Origin: Clitopilus passeckerianus
Lineage: Eukaryota; Basidiomycota; Agaricomycetes; Agaricales; Entolomataceae
Direction of reading: 5' to 3'
Length of the DNA: 64,000 nucleotides
Assembly: GCA_944990035.1 (NCBI GenBank)
Contig: CALYLX010000133.1
Span: forward strand, 186,001 to 250,000
Both the position numbers and the translations under genes were made by a program. Of the stretch, positions 44,183-57,900 are shown piece by piece. Positions within the stretch are counted from its first letter, which is position 1; every line of letters begins with the position of its first letter. The notes under the pieces were generated by a model that did no database searches, had not been told where the DNA came from, and worked only from the letters and a program-made list of their open reading frames with translations.

Positions 44183-45537
44183 TTACTCCTCCACCTTCGG
44201 CGGATCCACATGTAGTAGAGTCATAATCTTATCCAACCCAGGGTTACCCCCGAGCCTCTCAATCTCTTTCAACGTCTGGGCCTCGAGCGAGTCCATAACT
44301 CCCTGGGTGTACTCAAAGGACTTGGTTCGGTTGCGGAGGTACTCGATGGTGTGGATCTTGAGCGTTGGCGTGCTTGGGCGTTTCTGGAGGACGTCTAAAA
44401 GAGGGAGAAGATTGTTAGATACGTTGATGCCAGTTATGAAGAAGGACCAGAAAATGCGGAGACACGCACGGCCTCTGGCGGACTCGGAAGGGGAAAGAAG
44501 AACTTACTAAGGATGTGTCGGTTCGAGGTATCAGCTTGAACGCCGTGAACGATAGGGAATGAGAATTTTCCTTCGGTTAGATCTTCTGCGAAGCCTTTGT
44601 TCTTCTCGTACTGAATGGATAGTCGGGGTCAGTAGGTCTTTGTATCAGAAGATAAGGGTGTACCGACTTCTGTGCTCTGCAAGTTCATCAGGTCGTCTCT
44701 GATTTGGAAGTAGATGCCGATGAGGTTGACCAAGGGGATAAAGTCGCTAGGAAAGATAGGGAATGTCAGGAAGAGTAGAGTTGAATCGAATGATACGGGA
44801 TTTACACTCCAGTGTTGGTGGTTGCGCATGCCATCATGAGTTTGATACCGATGCGTAGAAGACCGCCTGTCTCTAGAAATTTTCATGAGTATCGAGTTAT
44901 CATCTCAAGTAATGAGAAACAACACTAACTATTGTTGACCATGGAGATATACTCCTCCTCCGACGGACACGTCAACGAATCACGCCACAGCAATTCCAGA
45001 CCCTGCCCGCGATGCAGCGACAAAAGCTCCTCATTGACGATCGCGTCGAGATCGGGTGTGCGGACTGATCCTGGGGAGGGAGGACGGTATTCGCGGTTGA
45101 GGGCGTGCTCGTCGTCGCGGAGTTTGAAGAGTTCTTGGAAGGCGAGGAAGAAGACGTAGTTGGCGGTGTTGATAGTTTGGGGGATGCCGTAGATCTTGTG
45201 TGCGACGGGCTGGCCGCGGCGGAGTTGGGAGTCGTCTTCTATGTCGTCGACACTGTGAAGTGCGTTGGGATGAGTGTTCAAGAATGTATGGATAGGAGAC
45301 GTAGACTTACAGCAAGCTGGCAGCGTGAAGCATGTTGACGATCTTTGTGATGACGATCAGCTTATCGGCGGGGACGTTCAACCAAACATTGAACGCGTCA
45401 ATGAGCTTGCTGCGTATGTCCTTGCCGGGGTTGGAGGTGATGTAGGTGAATGGTTCAAGGATGGAAGCTTCATTCCGTCTTGACCAAGTATATTCCTCCT
45501 TGGAGAGTTTCTCGAGGATATTATCGTAGCGAGACAT
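44183..45537 (-). CDS. Geranylgeranyl diphosphate synthase
   Basis: Trans-prenyltransferase that extends farnesyl or shorter diphosphates to C20 GGPP for protein prenylation, ubiquinone side chains and diterpenoids/carotenoids. The start at 45537 ([20 protein letters not shown]) matches the usual fungal N-terminus. Conserved blocks in order: [15 protein letters not shown]; the first aspartate-rich motif in [14 protein letters not shown] across intron 1; [46 protein letters not shown] across an intron; and the second aspartate-rich motif [12 protein letters not shown]. Then [19 protein letters not shown] and a C-terminus [11 protein letters not shown]. At least four introns of about 50-60 bases. 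An in-frame upstream extension to 45624 is not expected. Nothing in the neighbourhood suggests a terpenoid cluster, so this is probably the housekeeping enzyme. Confidence 0.92.
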
Positions 45538-46284
45538 TCTTGGTTTACGGTCGTATGGATCTGGAGTCTGGAGAGGATAATGAAGTGGGTATGAGTAACA
45601 TGGACATGAGAATGACAGAGACATATATACCCACTGAGCGACCTTCCTCTTCTCCAGAAGGATAGGCGTGTGTGGTGTTCATGATTATGAGCCCGGCCTC
45701 AGATTAATCCCGTAAAATCCCACAAATATCAAATTTAATATGCCCTCTTGCTTAGCTGATGTGGTCACTGTAGCGCCTCAAGTAGGCGTCAAGGTACTTA
45801 GTTGATCCACAAGTTCAGTGACCAAAGATGGTGGAGATATGATCGAAATGGTGGCAATAGCAGAATATGGTATAGGATCTGAGTAACTTTGGACGCCTGG
45901 ATCCACTAGTGTTCAGCCGTGATTAGCCTTTGGTTACGGGGAGAAGCGGCAGAGGGAGCTTCTTATAGATTTGTGTTTTGTAGGTCCCGCGATGACCGTT
46001 GCGTAGACAAGAAAACGATAGAAAGAGGTCACGACAGACCACGGCTGCGGCTCAGTCCAACTGCTGTACTAGTAATTCAGTGTCAAAGGCGGTGCCAGCG
46101 CTTACGGTAATCTCGGCCCGTGGACAAGGAAGCGGTTTGTTGTGCAATGCCATGAGATCCAAACGAAGGGCCAAAATTTCGGACTTGGCATGGGTTGGCG
46201 CCAAATTTGGTAGCTAACGCAGTTCCTCGAGAAAACGACGCTCCTATTGCCTTCAGGAAGGCTGGAAGCAGTGACAACGGCACC
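45538..46284. other. Bidirectional promoter region of GGPP synthase and UTP20
   Basis: About 750 bases between two divergent genes. Short palindromic GCGCCTCAAGTAGGCGTC-type sequence near 45773. Open stretches here are short and unrecognised. The UTP20 frame is open upstream to 46195 without an ATG. Confidence 0.4.
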
Positions 46285-49200
46285 ATGGACGACATGGACG
46301 TTGACCATGAAGACCAGCCTAGAGTCAAGCGATTCAAGGTGAGTAAACTGAAATGCAGGCGAGCGATGCAAGAAACTGATGGGTGTTCATTTAGCACCAA
46401 TCTTATAACGAAATCCTGAAAGATGTGCATCCAACTGCTGCACACAACCAGCAACGACTCGAGGTTGAACTCGAGGTGAGCAATGTCCTTTGACTCTGCT
46501 GCATCTGTCTTCCTAAGTCTGCAAACTCTGCAGGAAAATGATTCGAATTTTCACCAAGCACTGGACCATTGGAGGCAGCTCAATCTCGCTCCAAGTTTCA
46601 TCTCTTTTGCGAAGAAAGCAGACCCATTGTCTGCGTCTATGCCTTTGTTACTTCACAACTGGAAGGAAATCACGGATCTATGGATAGCTGCATTCGAAGT
46701 TGCAGACGATGAAGGCTTGAGAGCCTTACTTGAGTATGTTAACTTGGTAACGCATCCTCGCACACTTCTGATGATAATCTTCCTAGCCTACTCCAAAAGA
46801 TTGCACATGACCTCCGAACGACACTCTCACCCATATATTCCTCCCTGTTGACCCGACTTCTCGCTCTCCTCCCCAGGGCAATCAGTCCCCCAGCTCTCCA
46901 AGCCCTCCTGGACACCCTCGGAGCTTTGTTCAAGTATCTGCTCATTCCATCCACAAGCGATGAGCTACTGAAGCAAACTTGGACTGCCCTACGCGAAACC
47001 TTGCCCAAATGTTTGCCGGAGATCCAGAGAGCCGCAGCAGAAGTTTGGGGCAACATTCTACGGAGGTTCAAGACCTCTATGCGAGATAATGCCGTAACAT
47101 TGCTCGCTTCAGAACTGGAGGGTATTGAAGATGCAAGCGCATGGGCTATTGTTTCGGCTTGCAAGGTAATCATCATTCCTCCTCATCTTGCTCCAGGTAT
47201 TCATATCGTCTCTTTTGCAATGAATAGTCTGTGTCTCAAACTCTGCATACCGCCACGGGATCCATTCTTCTTGCAATTCTACGGCATCATATCGATGCTG
47301 AGAATCCAAAACCGTCGTTTACACTCCTCCGACGAGTGATTACGGGGCTAATACATCATGTCAAAAAAGCTGAACAGTTCGCCCCGCTGGCGGACCTGCT
47401 CATCAAGGAATTCATCGCATGCCCCAAATCATTAGAAGGCATGAACGAAGCAGAGTTAGAGAAGCTTCGTCGATGGCTTGAAATCCTTGCCATCCCCTGC
47501 GCTGTACGTCAGGGTTCTCGAATGAGCCGTAAGTCAAAATTTGTCCACTTGACCCTCTTCTACATGTTCCTGAACGACCTCCAACAGAATCTCAACTGGC
47601 TCGAATATTCACGGAATGTTCAAAAATCCCAATTACATCCTGCCTACATGCCTCCCTCCTCCGGTTCACAACATCCATATTCACCGCCTCAGAGATGCAG
47701 CTATGGCTTGGACCGGGATACAAATTACTTCAACGAACATGGTCACAATGTACATCTTCTTCCGCGTCCTCGTCAGAGGCAAATGCCAAGGATGCTTTCG
47801 CCTTTGCACTCGCTTTCAACACGGCTCTGGCTGAGCTCAACTGGGGCGGCTGGAAACTCGTTGCCTTGCCCCAGCTACTGAAGGCGACGTCGTCTCAAGA
47901 GATGTTGGATATGGATCCTGCGAGGATGGCGAGGTTTTTGTCGGAAGTTAGGAGGTGCAAGAAGGTCAACGAGAAGGAGGCGGATTTGATTTGGAGGGAG
48001 AGGGTTGGGGTTTGGGTTAAGGGAAGGTTGGAGGGATGGGAGGGTGGGGATATTGAGAAGGTTCGTTTGGGATTCAATTTTGCTGTTAGGAAGGGAGTGC
48101 TAATGTTGGTCAACAGGAAACGGAACTTAACGACTTGCTGACGATTTCGGCTATGTTTTCCTCTGGGGTCGCTCAGCCTATTATCAAAATCATCAACCGG
48201 ACTATTAAGTCGCCGCAGGATATGGAAAATCTCAGCGAAGGACAGTCCGCGTGGGTCGTTGGTGCCTGCATGCGAGGTCTAGAGGAGATGAATGCCGAGC
48301 AATGGGAGGATAAGGTCGACTTGACGAGTTGGACGAGAAAGTGTATGGCTAGGTGGGGTGGAGAAAGTGAGGTATTAGGTGGACTATATGCGCTTGCTCA
48401 GGCCAGGTAAACTCGGTTTTCGTTACCTCAATATCACGGTGTTCACAACCTTTTCACAACAGTCCTACGAAGAAACGAACGCTGATCCCACTGGAAGAGA
48501 TTTATCCTCATTCGCAAACATCGTTACTCTCGCACTCCCGTGCGCTACGGCTGAACACTCTACGGCTGCTCAGCTCTTCGCTAGTCCAATCACCGCCTGG
48601 AATATCGGAAGTGATCAAGCGATGTCTGCAAGGAGAAGAAGTGCCGCTGGACGTCCAAGGAGTCCGGGAGAGGGTGTTGAGGATCGGGAGATTGGGTCCC
48701 ATGCTGAAGGACGACGATGAATTTGGTGCAGATGTTAGCATACGGTGGCTCATTGGTTGGTATTTTCTACGATATTCTACGAAAGCATGCTAACCAAGAA
48801 CATATTCCAGCCCAACTCAAGGTCAACCTTCGCCCAATATGGTCCCCTGCCACAGGTGCTATTTCCTCTCTTGCGGAGAGATTTGGAGATCTCGTCTGGA
48901 AGCTTGTGTTCCTTGAGGTTACTCAAATTAATGAGGGCCGGGATGTGGGGTCAGGGTCGTCCTCTGATTTAGATCAGGATAGTGTGGATGAACTGGATGA
49001 TGTGTGCGAAGAGGAACGGTCATGGAGAGATCCCTCTGCTCATCAATTACGGGAAGCTGTAGGAAAGACCCTAAACGACAAGTATGCTCAGAGGGAGCTC
49101 GTTAAGGTATAGTTGTCGATCTCGTCATTGATCATCCGTTGCTAACTTCATCTTCAAGTCTCGGGTACCTAACGAACGTCTAGATATCCGGTCATACGAG

Positions 49201-52200
49201 ACCCAGCTACTAGGCGTGCTGCGAGAATGTTTTCATCTTGCAGAGAAGCACAACCGGGAGCTGGTGCCTTATTTCCTGTCTTTGGCGGGTCCAGACGTCA
49301 CAACGAAGATCCAGCGCTCGTCCCTATCCGCATGGCTCACATTATTCGGCAAATTTGCCAACCCGAAAGCCCTGCATTCTACCGACACCCTTCTTTTCTT
49401 ATGGCAATCCCTCCTCTCACATCCCGACCGGGCTCTCCAACAACTGGCACTTTCATGCTTATTGACGTACAAGTCACCCCATCTTCTACTTTACCAAGAC
49501 AAATTACGCGGATTGTTGGACGAGACAAGATGGAGAGACGAGCTGACGACCCTGGACTTCTCGTCTATTGATCCTCCCGGTCGTGCACCATTCGTGGATG
49601 TTACAATCCGACTTCTGTTCGGTATCATGCTGGAGAAGAAGGGCAGGTCGAGGGGCGCAGATAGGCGTGCTGCTGTGCTGAGCACCCTTGCTGGCTGCAC
49701 AGATGATGAGCTACATTTACTCGTTGACTTGATGCTCCAACCTCTCAGGTCACATCATTCCGCAAGGCGAGACACGCCCTTTGTGATCATGGATGTGGAT
49801 CAAAATGTGTCGGACAAGCAGCAAGTCGGGTTCTTGAACCTGCTTGGCGATGTGCTCAAGAACTTGGGCTCAAAGCTTGTGGCTTATTGGCCTGCTTTGA
49901 TTGGGATTACCGTCGACTTGATCGCGAACGCCCAGCGTAGGATTGGAGGCGCCTTACAGGAAATAGAGGACCAGGACGAGGGAGGTGAAGAAAATGAGCT
50001 GGACGAAGAAACGACATCAGCATCGGCCTCCAGAGTCGTTCGCTCGATCAGGCAGCTCGGCCTCAAGCGATTCGCAGATTTCTTCCGACAACCCGTCACC
50101 ATTGATTTAGCCCCATACGTCGCACCAGCATATCCCGCATTCATCACACCTCGCCTAGCCTCATTGGACGTCGAGAGCACGCAAGCTCCTTCCGCATTGC
50201 TGGAACTTTTCTTCACCTGGAGTTGTGAGGAGGAATTTGTGCAATTCCTGTGGAAGTACGATGCTGCTGTGCTTCCCAATATCTATGTGTGCTTGGTAGC
50301 ACCTAGCGTCAAGCCAGTGGTCATCATGCGGGTTTTCGACATTGTCGACCGCTTGACGTCATATTCTGCATTAAATGAAATCATCCGGGACGAAGTCGTC
50401 AAACCCCACGTTTCCCTCCTACTCACACATCTAAGTAGCCTCATTCAGCAAACAAAAGGGACGGCTATTGGTACACCTCTAGCTCAACGACAGATCAGGA
50501 TCCTCTCTGATATCGCTCAATATTGTACCAACTCCCAGCAAGCATCCGCGCTCCTTACACTGATCCTCCCCCTCCTCAAACGACCATCAAAACTCGTTGC
50601 AGAGAAGGTCAAAGCTGATCTTCTGAAGACCGTTGCGGACCTCATACCACAGACCCACGATTTAGCCGACCGGAGCTCTGAAATCTATGAGCTCGTATAT
50701 CGACTTCTTTCCTCCCTTTTCGCCACCGTTCGTTCACGGAATGCACGTATCAACCTTGTCATGGCGTTCGCCTCATTGGCTGCCGTCGACAAACAACTAG
50801 GTTCTTTGTCCGAGCTTCTGGCAGCCCTTAACGCATACTCTATCAAGCGGATGGACGAGCCCAACTTTGAAGCTCGACTGAAGGCATTCATCCAGCTCAA
50901 CGACAACGCCTTCCGGACCCTGTCATACTCAGATTGGCTTCCCCTCCTCCACAACATGCTTCATCACATTCAAGACCCTGACGAGCTCACGATCAGAAAT
51001 AACGCCTCCCTTTCAATGCGACATTTCGTTGACATTGTCGTTGCTCAACCGAGCAGCCAATTTGAGGAGACATTCTCCACTGTCCTCTATCCTGGGATCA
51101 AGAATACACTGCATTCCAAGCACGAGATGGTCCGATCAGAAATACTTGGAGTTCTCGCATACGCTGTCCAGAAATGTGACAACATCGCATCGTTGCAGGA
51201 GATGAAGATATTACTTGCCAACGGGGATGAAGAGGTCAATTTCTTCAACAATATCCTCCACGTGCAGCTTCATAGGCGATCTCGAGCACTCCGACGCTTC
51301 GCAGATTATTGCGACGAGGGCTCTATTCGGAGCAGCACCCTTGAAGACATTTTCGTGCCACTCATCGGCTACTATATCGTCCATCCTTCTACCAGTGATC
51401 ACCATTTAGTCAATGATGCAATCCTTACCTTGGGGCGAACGGCGAAGCATCTCAACTGGCGTGGTTACTATAATTTGGTTCAGAAATATCTCAAGTTGAC
51501 ACGCGCCAAGGATGAATTGGAACGCGTCTATGTCCGTGCATTGGTATCGCTCCTGGATAACTTCCACTTTCCCATGGACGACACGGCCAAGGATATTCCG
51601 GATGTGCCACCAGTGGACGAAGTAGAGACCGGTGTAGACGAACCCCTCGACCCTGCTGTCGAGGCACCGGAACCACCTACCGGGCAAAACAAACTCGTTC
51701 GGTCAGCGACTCAAACTGTCCGCATTTCGGACGCCGTCAACACCCGCCTCCTTCCTAGCCTGCTCAATCACCTCGAAACCCACAACGCAGAAACGGATGA
51801 CAATGCAAGAATACCTATTTCCATTGGTATCGTGACCGTGGCCAAACACCTACCAGCAACTCAGCGAGAAACTCAAATCACGCGACTCCTTACTATCCTC
51901 AGCCAGATTCTACGTAGCAGATCGCAAGAAACTCGTGACTTGGTTCGTGACGCGCTCTGCCGTATAGCGGTTGCATTAGGTCCATCATTCCTCCCCCTTA
52001 TGTTCAAGGAACTACGAGCAGCGCTTCTCCGTGGGCCTCACCTTCACATCCTTGCATACGTTGTACACGCAATCATTGTACATGTCACCTCAGGAGACCA
52101 TGCATCATCATTCAAAGCTCTTGATAATTGCGTGAATGATGTGGCTTTTGTATCAGCAGAAGTCATTTTCGGAGAATCCGGGAAAGATGTACAGTCCGAA

Positions 52201-54799
52201 GATTTCAAGACGAAGATGCGAGAAGTTAGGACCTCTGCCTCTAAGGGCTTAGATTCCTTTGCGACCATCTCAAAGTTCATAACCCCGCTCAAAATCAGTA
52301 GCCTGTTCGCACCATTACGATCCATCATGCACGAAACGGAGTCACTCAAAGTGATGAACTTGGTTGAAGAGGTGCTGAAGCGGACGGCTGGCGGGTTGAA
52401 TAGCAATGAGCACCTCGTTCCCGCCGAGCTCCTTGCCCTTTGCAATACCCTTATCAGCCAGAATGCTCGCTTTCTCGAGCAAACGCCTGCAAAGCGTGGT
52501 AGAGCTCTGATGGGCGACGCTATCGTTCAGGTTAAGCGTCAGCAAGAGCTTAGGGCTGACCATTTCTCCAACAACTCATACCGGTGCGTAGGATTTATTC
52601 CTATGCAAACTCTGTTCTTACAAAACTCCTAGTTTCGTTTCCTTTGGCTTCGACCTCTTCCAAACTGCTTTACGTCGGAATCGTTTTGATTTCCATGACA
52701 CCAACATTCTAGCCCGGCTGGATGCCATGGTGGCACCTATCGGAAACGCCCTGTATTCCACAAATGCCTCTGTTTTGATCGTGGCTTCCCGTTGTGCGGC
52801 GAGCTTGGCAAAATGTCCACTCAAATCACTGGACAAGAGCCTGCCTGTCTACATTTCCCAGCTCCTTGACATTCTTCGACAAGCCGGAAACACCGAGTCC
52901 GACCTGGCGCAGACCGCCCTGAAGTCGCTCGCCACTATCCTTCGTGATGGACCTGCCGTCCAAGTGAAGGAGAAAGACCTCGTGTTCCTACTCGAGGTCA
53001 TCACTCCGGAGTTGGAGGAGCCCGAACGGCAGGCATCAGCCTTCTCAATGCTGAGAGCTATTGTGGCGCGCAAGTTTGTTGTTCCCGAAATCTACGACAC
53101 AATGGACAAAGTCTCCGAGATCATGGTGACCAGCCAATCGACTCAGGTACAAGAACTGTGCCGAGGGGTTCTCCTACAGTTCCTACTTGACTATCCTCAA
53201 GGCAAGGGTCGCCTAAGGAAACAAATGACCTTCCTTGCACAAAATTTATCCTATGTGCACGAAGCCGGGCGGAAATCGGTCATGGAGCTTCTCGGAGCTG
53301 TCATCGCAAAGTTCCAAGATAATCTCATCAGAGAATACGGAGATCTACTCTTCGTGGCCCTGGTCATGGTGGTTGCAAACGACGAATCATCCAAATGCAG
53401 GGAAATGGCGGCAGCTCTCATCAAGACATTGTTCGTTCGACTTAATGACGAGAAACGCAGAACCCTCCTGTCCCACCTGCACTCATGGGCATCACAAAGA
53501 GGACAACCGCAACTTCCCCGCGTGTCCTGCCAAGTGTACGGCTTCATCGTAGACATCCTACAGGCGGAGGCCAGCCCATACATCGACACCATTCTTGATG
53601 ACCTCAACGCCGCGTTGGGCCGAAGCACTCAAGGAATGGCTACCTCAGACGACCAAGATGAAGAAGCTATGATGGAGGTCGAATTGGACTGGCAGGGACC
53701 TTACAACGCTCTCGTCTCCCTTACGAAGATAACGCGAGTTTTCAGCGAATTCACCTCTGATGAAGACCGGCTAGTATGGAAACATGTTGTTGACCACCTT
53801 CTCTTCCCACATGCCTGGGTTCGCCTCGCTGCATGTCGCCTCCTGGGAATTCTGTTCACATCAGTTCCCGTGCAACCTCCCAGTCAAACCCTCTACAGTT
53901 CCACGCATCCCCTCTCTTCTCATGGCATCCAGGAAGCTGCAGTCAAGCTCACCAATCAATTGAAGAGCGAGCATCTTGACGAATTGTTAGCATTGCAAAT
54001 CGTCAAGAATCTGTTCTATATTGGCAAATGCTTCTACCTCGAGATCGGCGACCAGGGGGGCGGCTCCCTGCCAGACGAAGCTAAAGGGGGCTTGGAGGAC
54101 GTACAGGATCCCGATAACGACGTGAAGGAGAAGTCACTTCCTTGGCTATTCTCTAATCTATCCTTTCAAATTCGGTCAGCTCAGATCGCTAGGAGAAACC
54201 GTAAATCCAACCAGGTTAGTCTGATCTTCTTCAGGCCACAATTTGAATTTCACACTCCGCAGGAAAATTGGCATCATCGTCCCCTTTCTGCTTTGCGATG
54301 GTTTGCCGCGATGGTTGCGCACATGGACACCACCCACTTGGAACGCTTTTTGATGCACATTCTGTCGCCTGTGTATCGACTAATTGAGGAAGATATCATT
54401 CGAGATCCATACATGGGTACGTGCTGCTTCGCTTGTTTTTCTCCCCGTGATCTGACCGAAGTATCTGCAGACGAGCTGAAGACGCTCGCAACGGAGCTGC
54501 AGGATCTTGTTCAGTCAAAAGTTGGCACGACCAAGTTCTCCGCAGTGTACAACCAGATTCGACAGAATGTTCTCGCTATTCGGAGAGATAGGAAGAATGA
54601 GAAAGCTGTGCGAGAAGCTCGTGACCCAGAAGCAGCTGCCAAGCGCAGGATCAGTCGAAATGTTGGAAAGAAAGAGAGCAAGAAAAGGAAGCAGAAGATG
54701 CTGGTGTAGGTCTTGACCCTTTTTCTCATCAAACATTGCTAATCACCATCGATATTCAGCGACATGCACGGAAGCCTTAAGCGGAGGAGGCAAGACTAG
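46285..54799 (+). CDS. UTP20: UTP20, U3 snoRNP / SSU processome HEAT-repeat protein
   Basis: Very large nucleolar alpha-solenoid protein (roughly 2,500 residues) needed for 18S rRNA maturation. The N-terminus MDDMDVDHEDQPRVKRFK splices to HQSYNEILKDVHPTAAHNQQ and then to NDSNFHQALDHWRQLNLAPS, where DHWRQLNLAPSFISFA is a landmark of the family. Several small exons follow to 49110, for example AQLKVNLRPIWSPATGAISS. Then comes a long exon to about 52585, then NSYRFVSFGFDLFQTALRRNRFDFHD, and an exon containing WKHVVDHLLFPHAWVRLAACRLLGILF. The C-terminus is Lys/Arg-rich. A final GTAGGT donor after 54705 splices to 54760 and ends MHGSLKRRRQD at 54799; without splicing translation would end at 54709. 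Every junction I tested kept phase. An alternative start at 46294 is possible. Convergent with GCN1, 178 bases away. Confidence 0.93.
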
Positions 54800-54976
54800 T
54801 CAGACCATGAAGCTTGATGCTCCATATATCTTCCGAACCGTACGAATCACGACCAGTAATGATTAGAAGATCTCTTTATTCAATCGTACATAGAGCATTG
54901 TACTATATGGCAAATTGCAAGTGTAATTATACATGTTCCGCGTGCATGAAGTTGAGGTCGCAAGTGCAAATGTTAA
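54800..54976. other. 177-base spacer between convergent UTP20 and GCN1
   Basis: Very short shared 3' region; both polyadenylation regions must lie within or overlap it. A/T-rich, no other feature. Confidence 0.5.
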
Positions 54977-57900
54977 CTAAAGTAAGCCCTCCAGTGCCTC
55001 GTCGTCGAGACCCTTCAAAATGTCGCGTGCTTCGCGAGACGCCCGAGCAACAGTAGGCTTGTCGCTTGTGATACCCTCCTTGACCTTCTGCGCTACGGAG
55101 GGAAGAGCACCAAGCTTTTGGAACAAGTTTGGTCCGGTGTAATCCTCGTCATCGTCATTTGTGATGATGGAAAGGATAACCTGTATTGACATTGTCGTTT
55201 GCTCCGTGCTGGCGGTAAGATGTGTCCTGAACAAAGGCGTTAGTATCAGCTTCCTTTTGGGTAAGGGAGCGCACTTACTTTACAACGGAATCCAAAAGTT
55301 CAGGATGGTCGGACATCGCTACCATCAGTGACCCAACGGCAGCACAGAAATGATCTGTGGTGAAGCAATTTAGGAGTTTTCCATTACAGAGGGATATGGA
55401 CACCTACCACCATGAGGTTCCCGGAAAACTTCGGTCAAAAGCTCGGCACATGATTCCCTAGCTTTCTCGCCAACATTCGAAGAGGCGTGCTTGACCACGT
55501 TCGCCAGAGCAGCCATAAGACTACTACCAGTGGAATCATCGCTGGATTTTACCCCTGTAATCAATTCCGTAATGACGGGGTCGACTCGAGGTTGATGTCT
55601 CATGAGAACACCAAGAGCCTGGGCGGCCTTGTTGCGAACGTTGGTGCTGGAAGGGTCGCTTGCACTCTTGACGAAAGTGCGTTGAAGCTGGGGGAAGAAT
55701 GGCTTGACGAATATCGGAATGCGTTCCAGCATGGACATCAATGCGCTAAGTATTGCTGTCTTGACGCCGGGAGGATACGCTGTCGCTTGGGTGGCTACTC
55801 GAATGAGAGGGCCTGTGAAGGGAACGACGAATGGTTTGATAGAACTCTCATCAGTCCGTTCCACAAGGTCCCCGATTGCATAAGCTGCTTGTTCCCTCTG
55901 CTCGTTACTGCCAGTCGTAAGACCAGCAATAATGATTGGCACGAAGGGGGAGACACCCTTGGGAAGGCTAAAGCCAGGGACGATATGGCCAGGACCGCCT
56001 GTAGATTCAATGCTTCGCCGTAGAGGCACGACTAGGGGCTCGTATTCATCTTTGGGTATGGACTTGACGAATACATCGAGGGCTTCCCAAGCGGCAGTGT
56101 GTACGTCGACTTGGGAGTCTTCAAGCGAGGAAACCAGTTGGCGAATCCAATCAACGCGATAAAGCGAGGCATCCATTTCGGAGACCTCACAAAATACAGC
56201 GAAGAATTTACATGCACTGACACGACGTCTGGGGTTGTCATGTTTCGCCCTGGGAGATAATCAGTACTTATTGGACCAAAGAAGGTGTCTGCACAAACCA
56301 TCCAAGTAGGACAAGCATGAGGGTGTTGAGCCCCTCCGCATCGCTGATGGAAGAGAGTAAAGATTGAAGAGTCTCTCCAAGGGCCTCTTGCAGTTCTTCC
56401 CGTTGGTCTTCTTCAATGGATTTGACCAGTGAGTTGAGGATGATGGTCAATCGCCTGCTGAGCGCATTCCCTGCAACCGTGACAAGAGAGGAGAGTGCCC
56501 GACAGTTGAACACGGTCATCGGGGTCGCAGTCAACGTCGGTATCAGGACCGGAAAGACCGTAGAAGCGCGGACCTGTAGAACCAGGAACCCTCAGAATAA
56601 TGATGAGGAAAATGAATAGTAGCACGTACACTCATGACCTCACGCAGCGCATGAAGGGCCGTTCCAGAACCTTTACCTGGTTGCCGGAGAGCCTCCAGCA
56701 GGGTTGGGATGGTCTGGTCGATTGCCTTGTTGCCGATGTGTTCTTGCAGAATATCAAAGGCTTGAGCCGCGGCGGATCGCACGTTAGGTTCGTCATCAAC
56801 CAGCGAAACTCTGACAATAGAGATAATATCATCCTCGTGATTTTCTCTCTGGGTATCCGTCGTGTTTTCCCTATATTATTTCGTCAGCATACACCCCAAG
56901 CATTGCTGAAAACACTCACATGACATCGCTGACAACCTGGCAGACGCCTTGTCGAGTTCGAGGATCAGATGAGGTTGCCTTCTCTTTGACAAGTGGCATC
57001 AGCTCGCCCACAACTCTCTCGCCAAATTTGCGGCATAGCTCGCCAGTAGTGCGCGTAGCAGTCTTAACAAATGCGTGGTTAGCTACGCACAAGTTCGACT
57101 GGGATATGGTTACTACCTCCTGTTGCTCAAATTCATCACCAGAGACCAAATATATAATTTGGTTGATCAACTCTGGAAGGACTTCGCGTACTAAGGGAGG
57201 TTTAGTAAAAAATATTGATCTGGTGAAGTAGGCCACAAACCAGTGCGTGGTGTATTCTGGACAAGAGCTTTCCAGATCTGTATTGACGTCTGTCTTACCA
57301 CCGCTACACCGTCTTGACGAACGAGGTAGAGTGCAGCTAGGACGCGGTCGCGACGTTCCTGGCCGAGAACATCCAGCAGTGCCTTTTTCGAGGATTCGGT
57401 GGCAGCTGCAGCTGCAGCTTCATCTTCTCCTCCTTCTTCATCAAGATCGTTGGTTTTGCCAGATATTCCGGAGACCTTGAACAGCAGTTCGCCGACCAGT
57501 GTAACGGATGATTGCTGTGAAACGCAGTCAGTGGCATGAAATACAGAGGGTTTAACGATACGAACACGAATACGCCAGCCGGAATCGAACATCCCCCGTT
57601 CAAGCTCGGGAAGGAGCAGGTCAATGGCTTTCGTTGAATAGTTCGTGACAACCATCCTTCCTGCCTTCATAGCAGCCTCCCGGACATACTCCTCTATATC
57701 TGACAGCCCGCTTAGAATGGGAGTAATAATCTTTGGAAGGTGTGGCTGGAAGCGGGTTCCGAAGGTTGCAGGGAGATAGACCAGTAACGACATGAAACCT
57801 TCTCTGACCGTTGCCCTTGGTGATTGAGCGTTTGCCAGAATATCTGGAAGAAGGCCTTCCAACCGCTCCATCCCTAATCCGGAAAGAACTTCGCTGAGAC

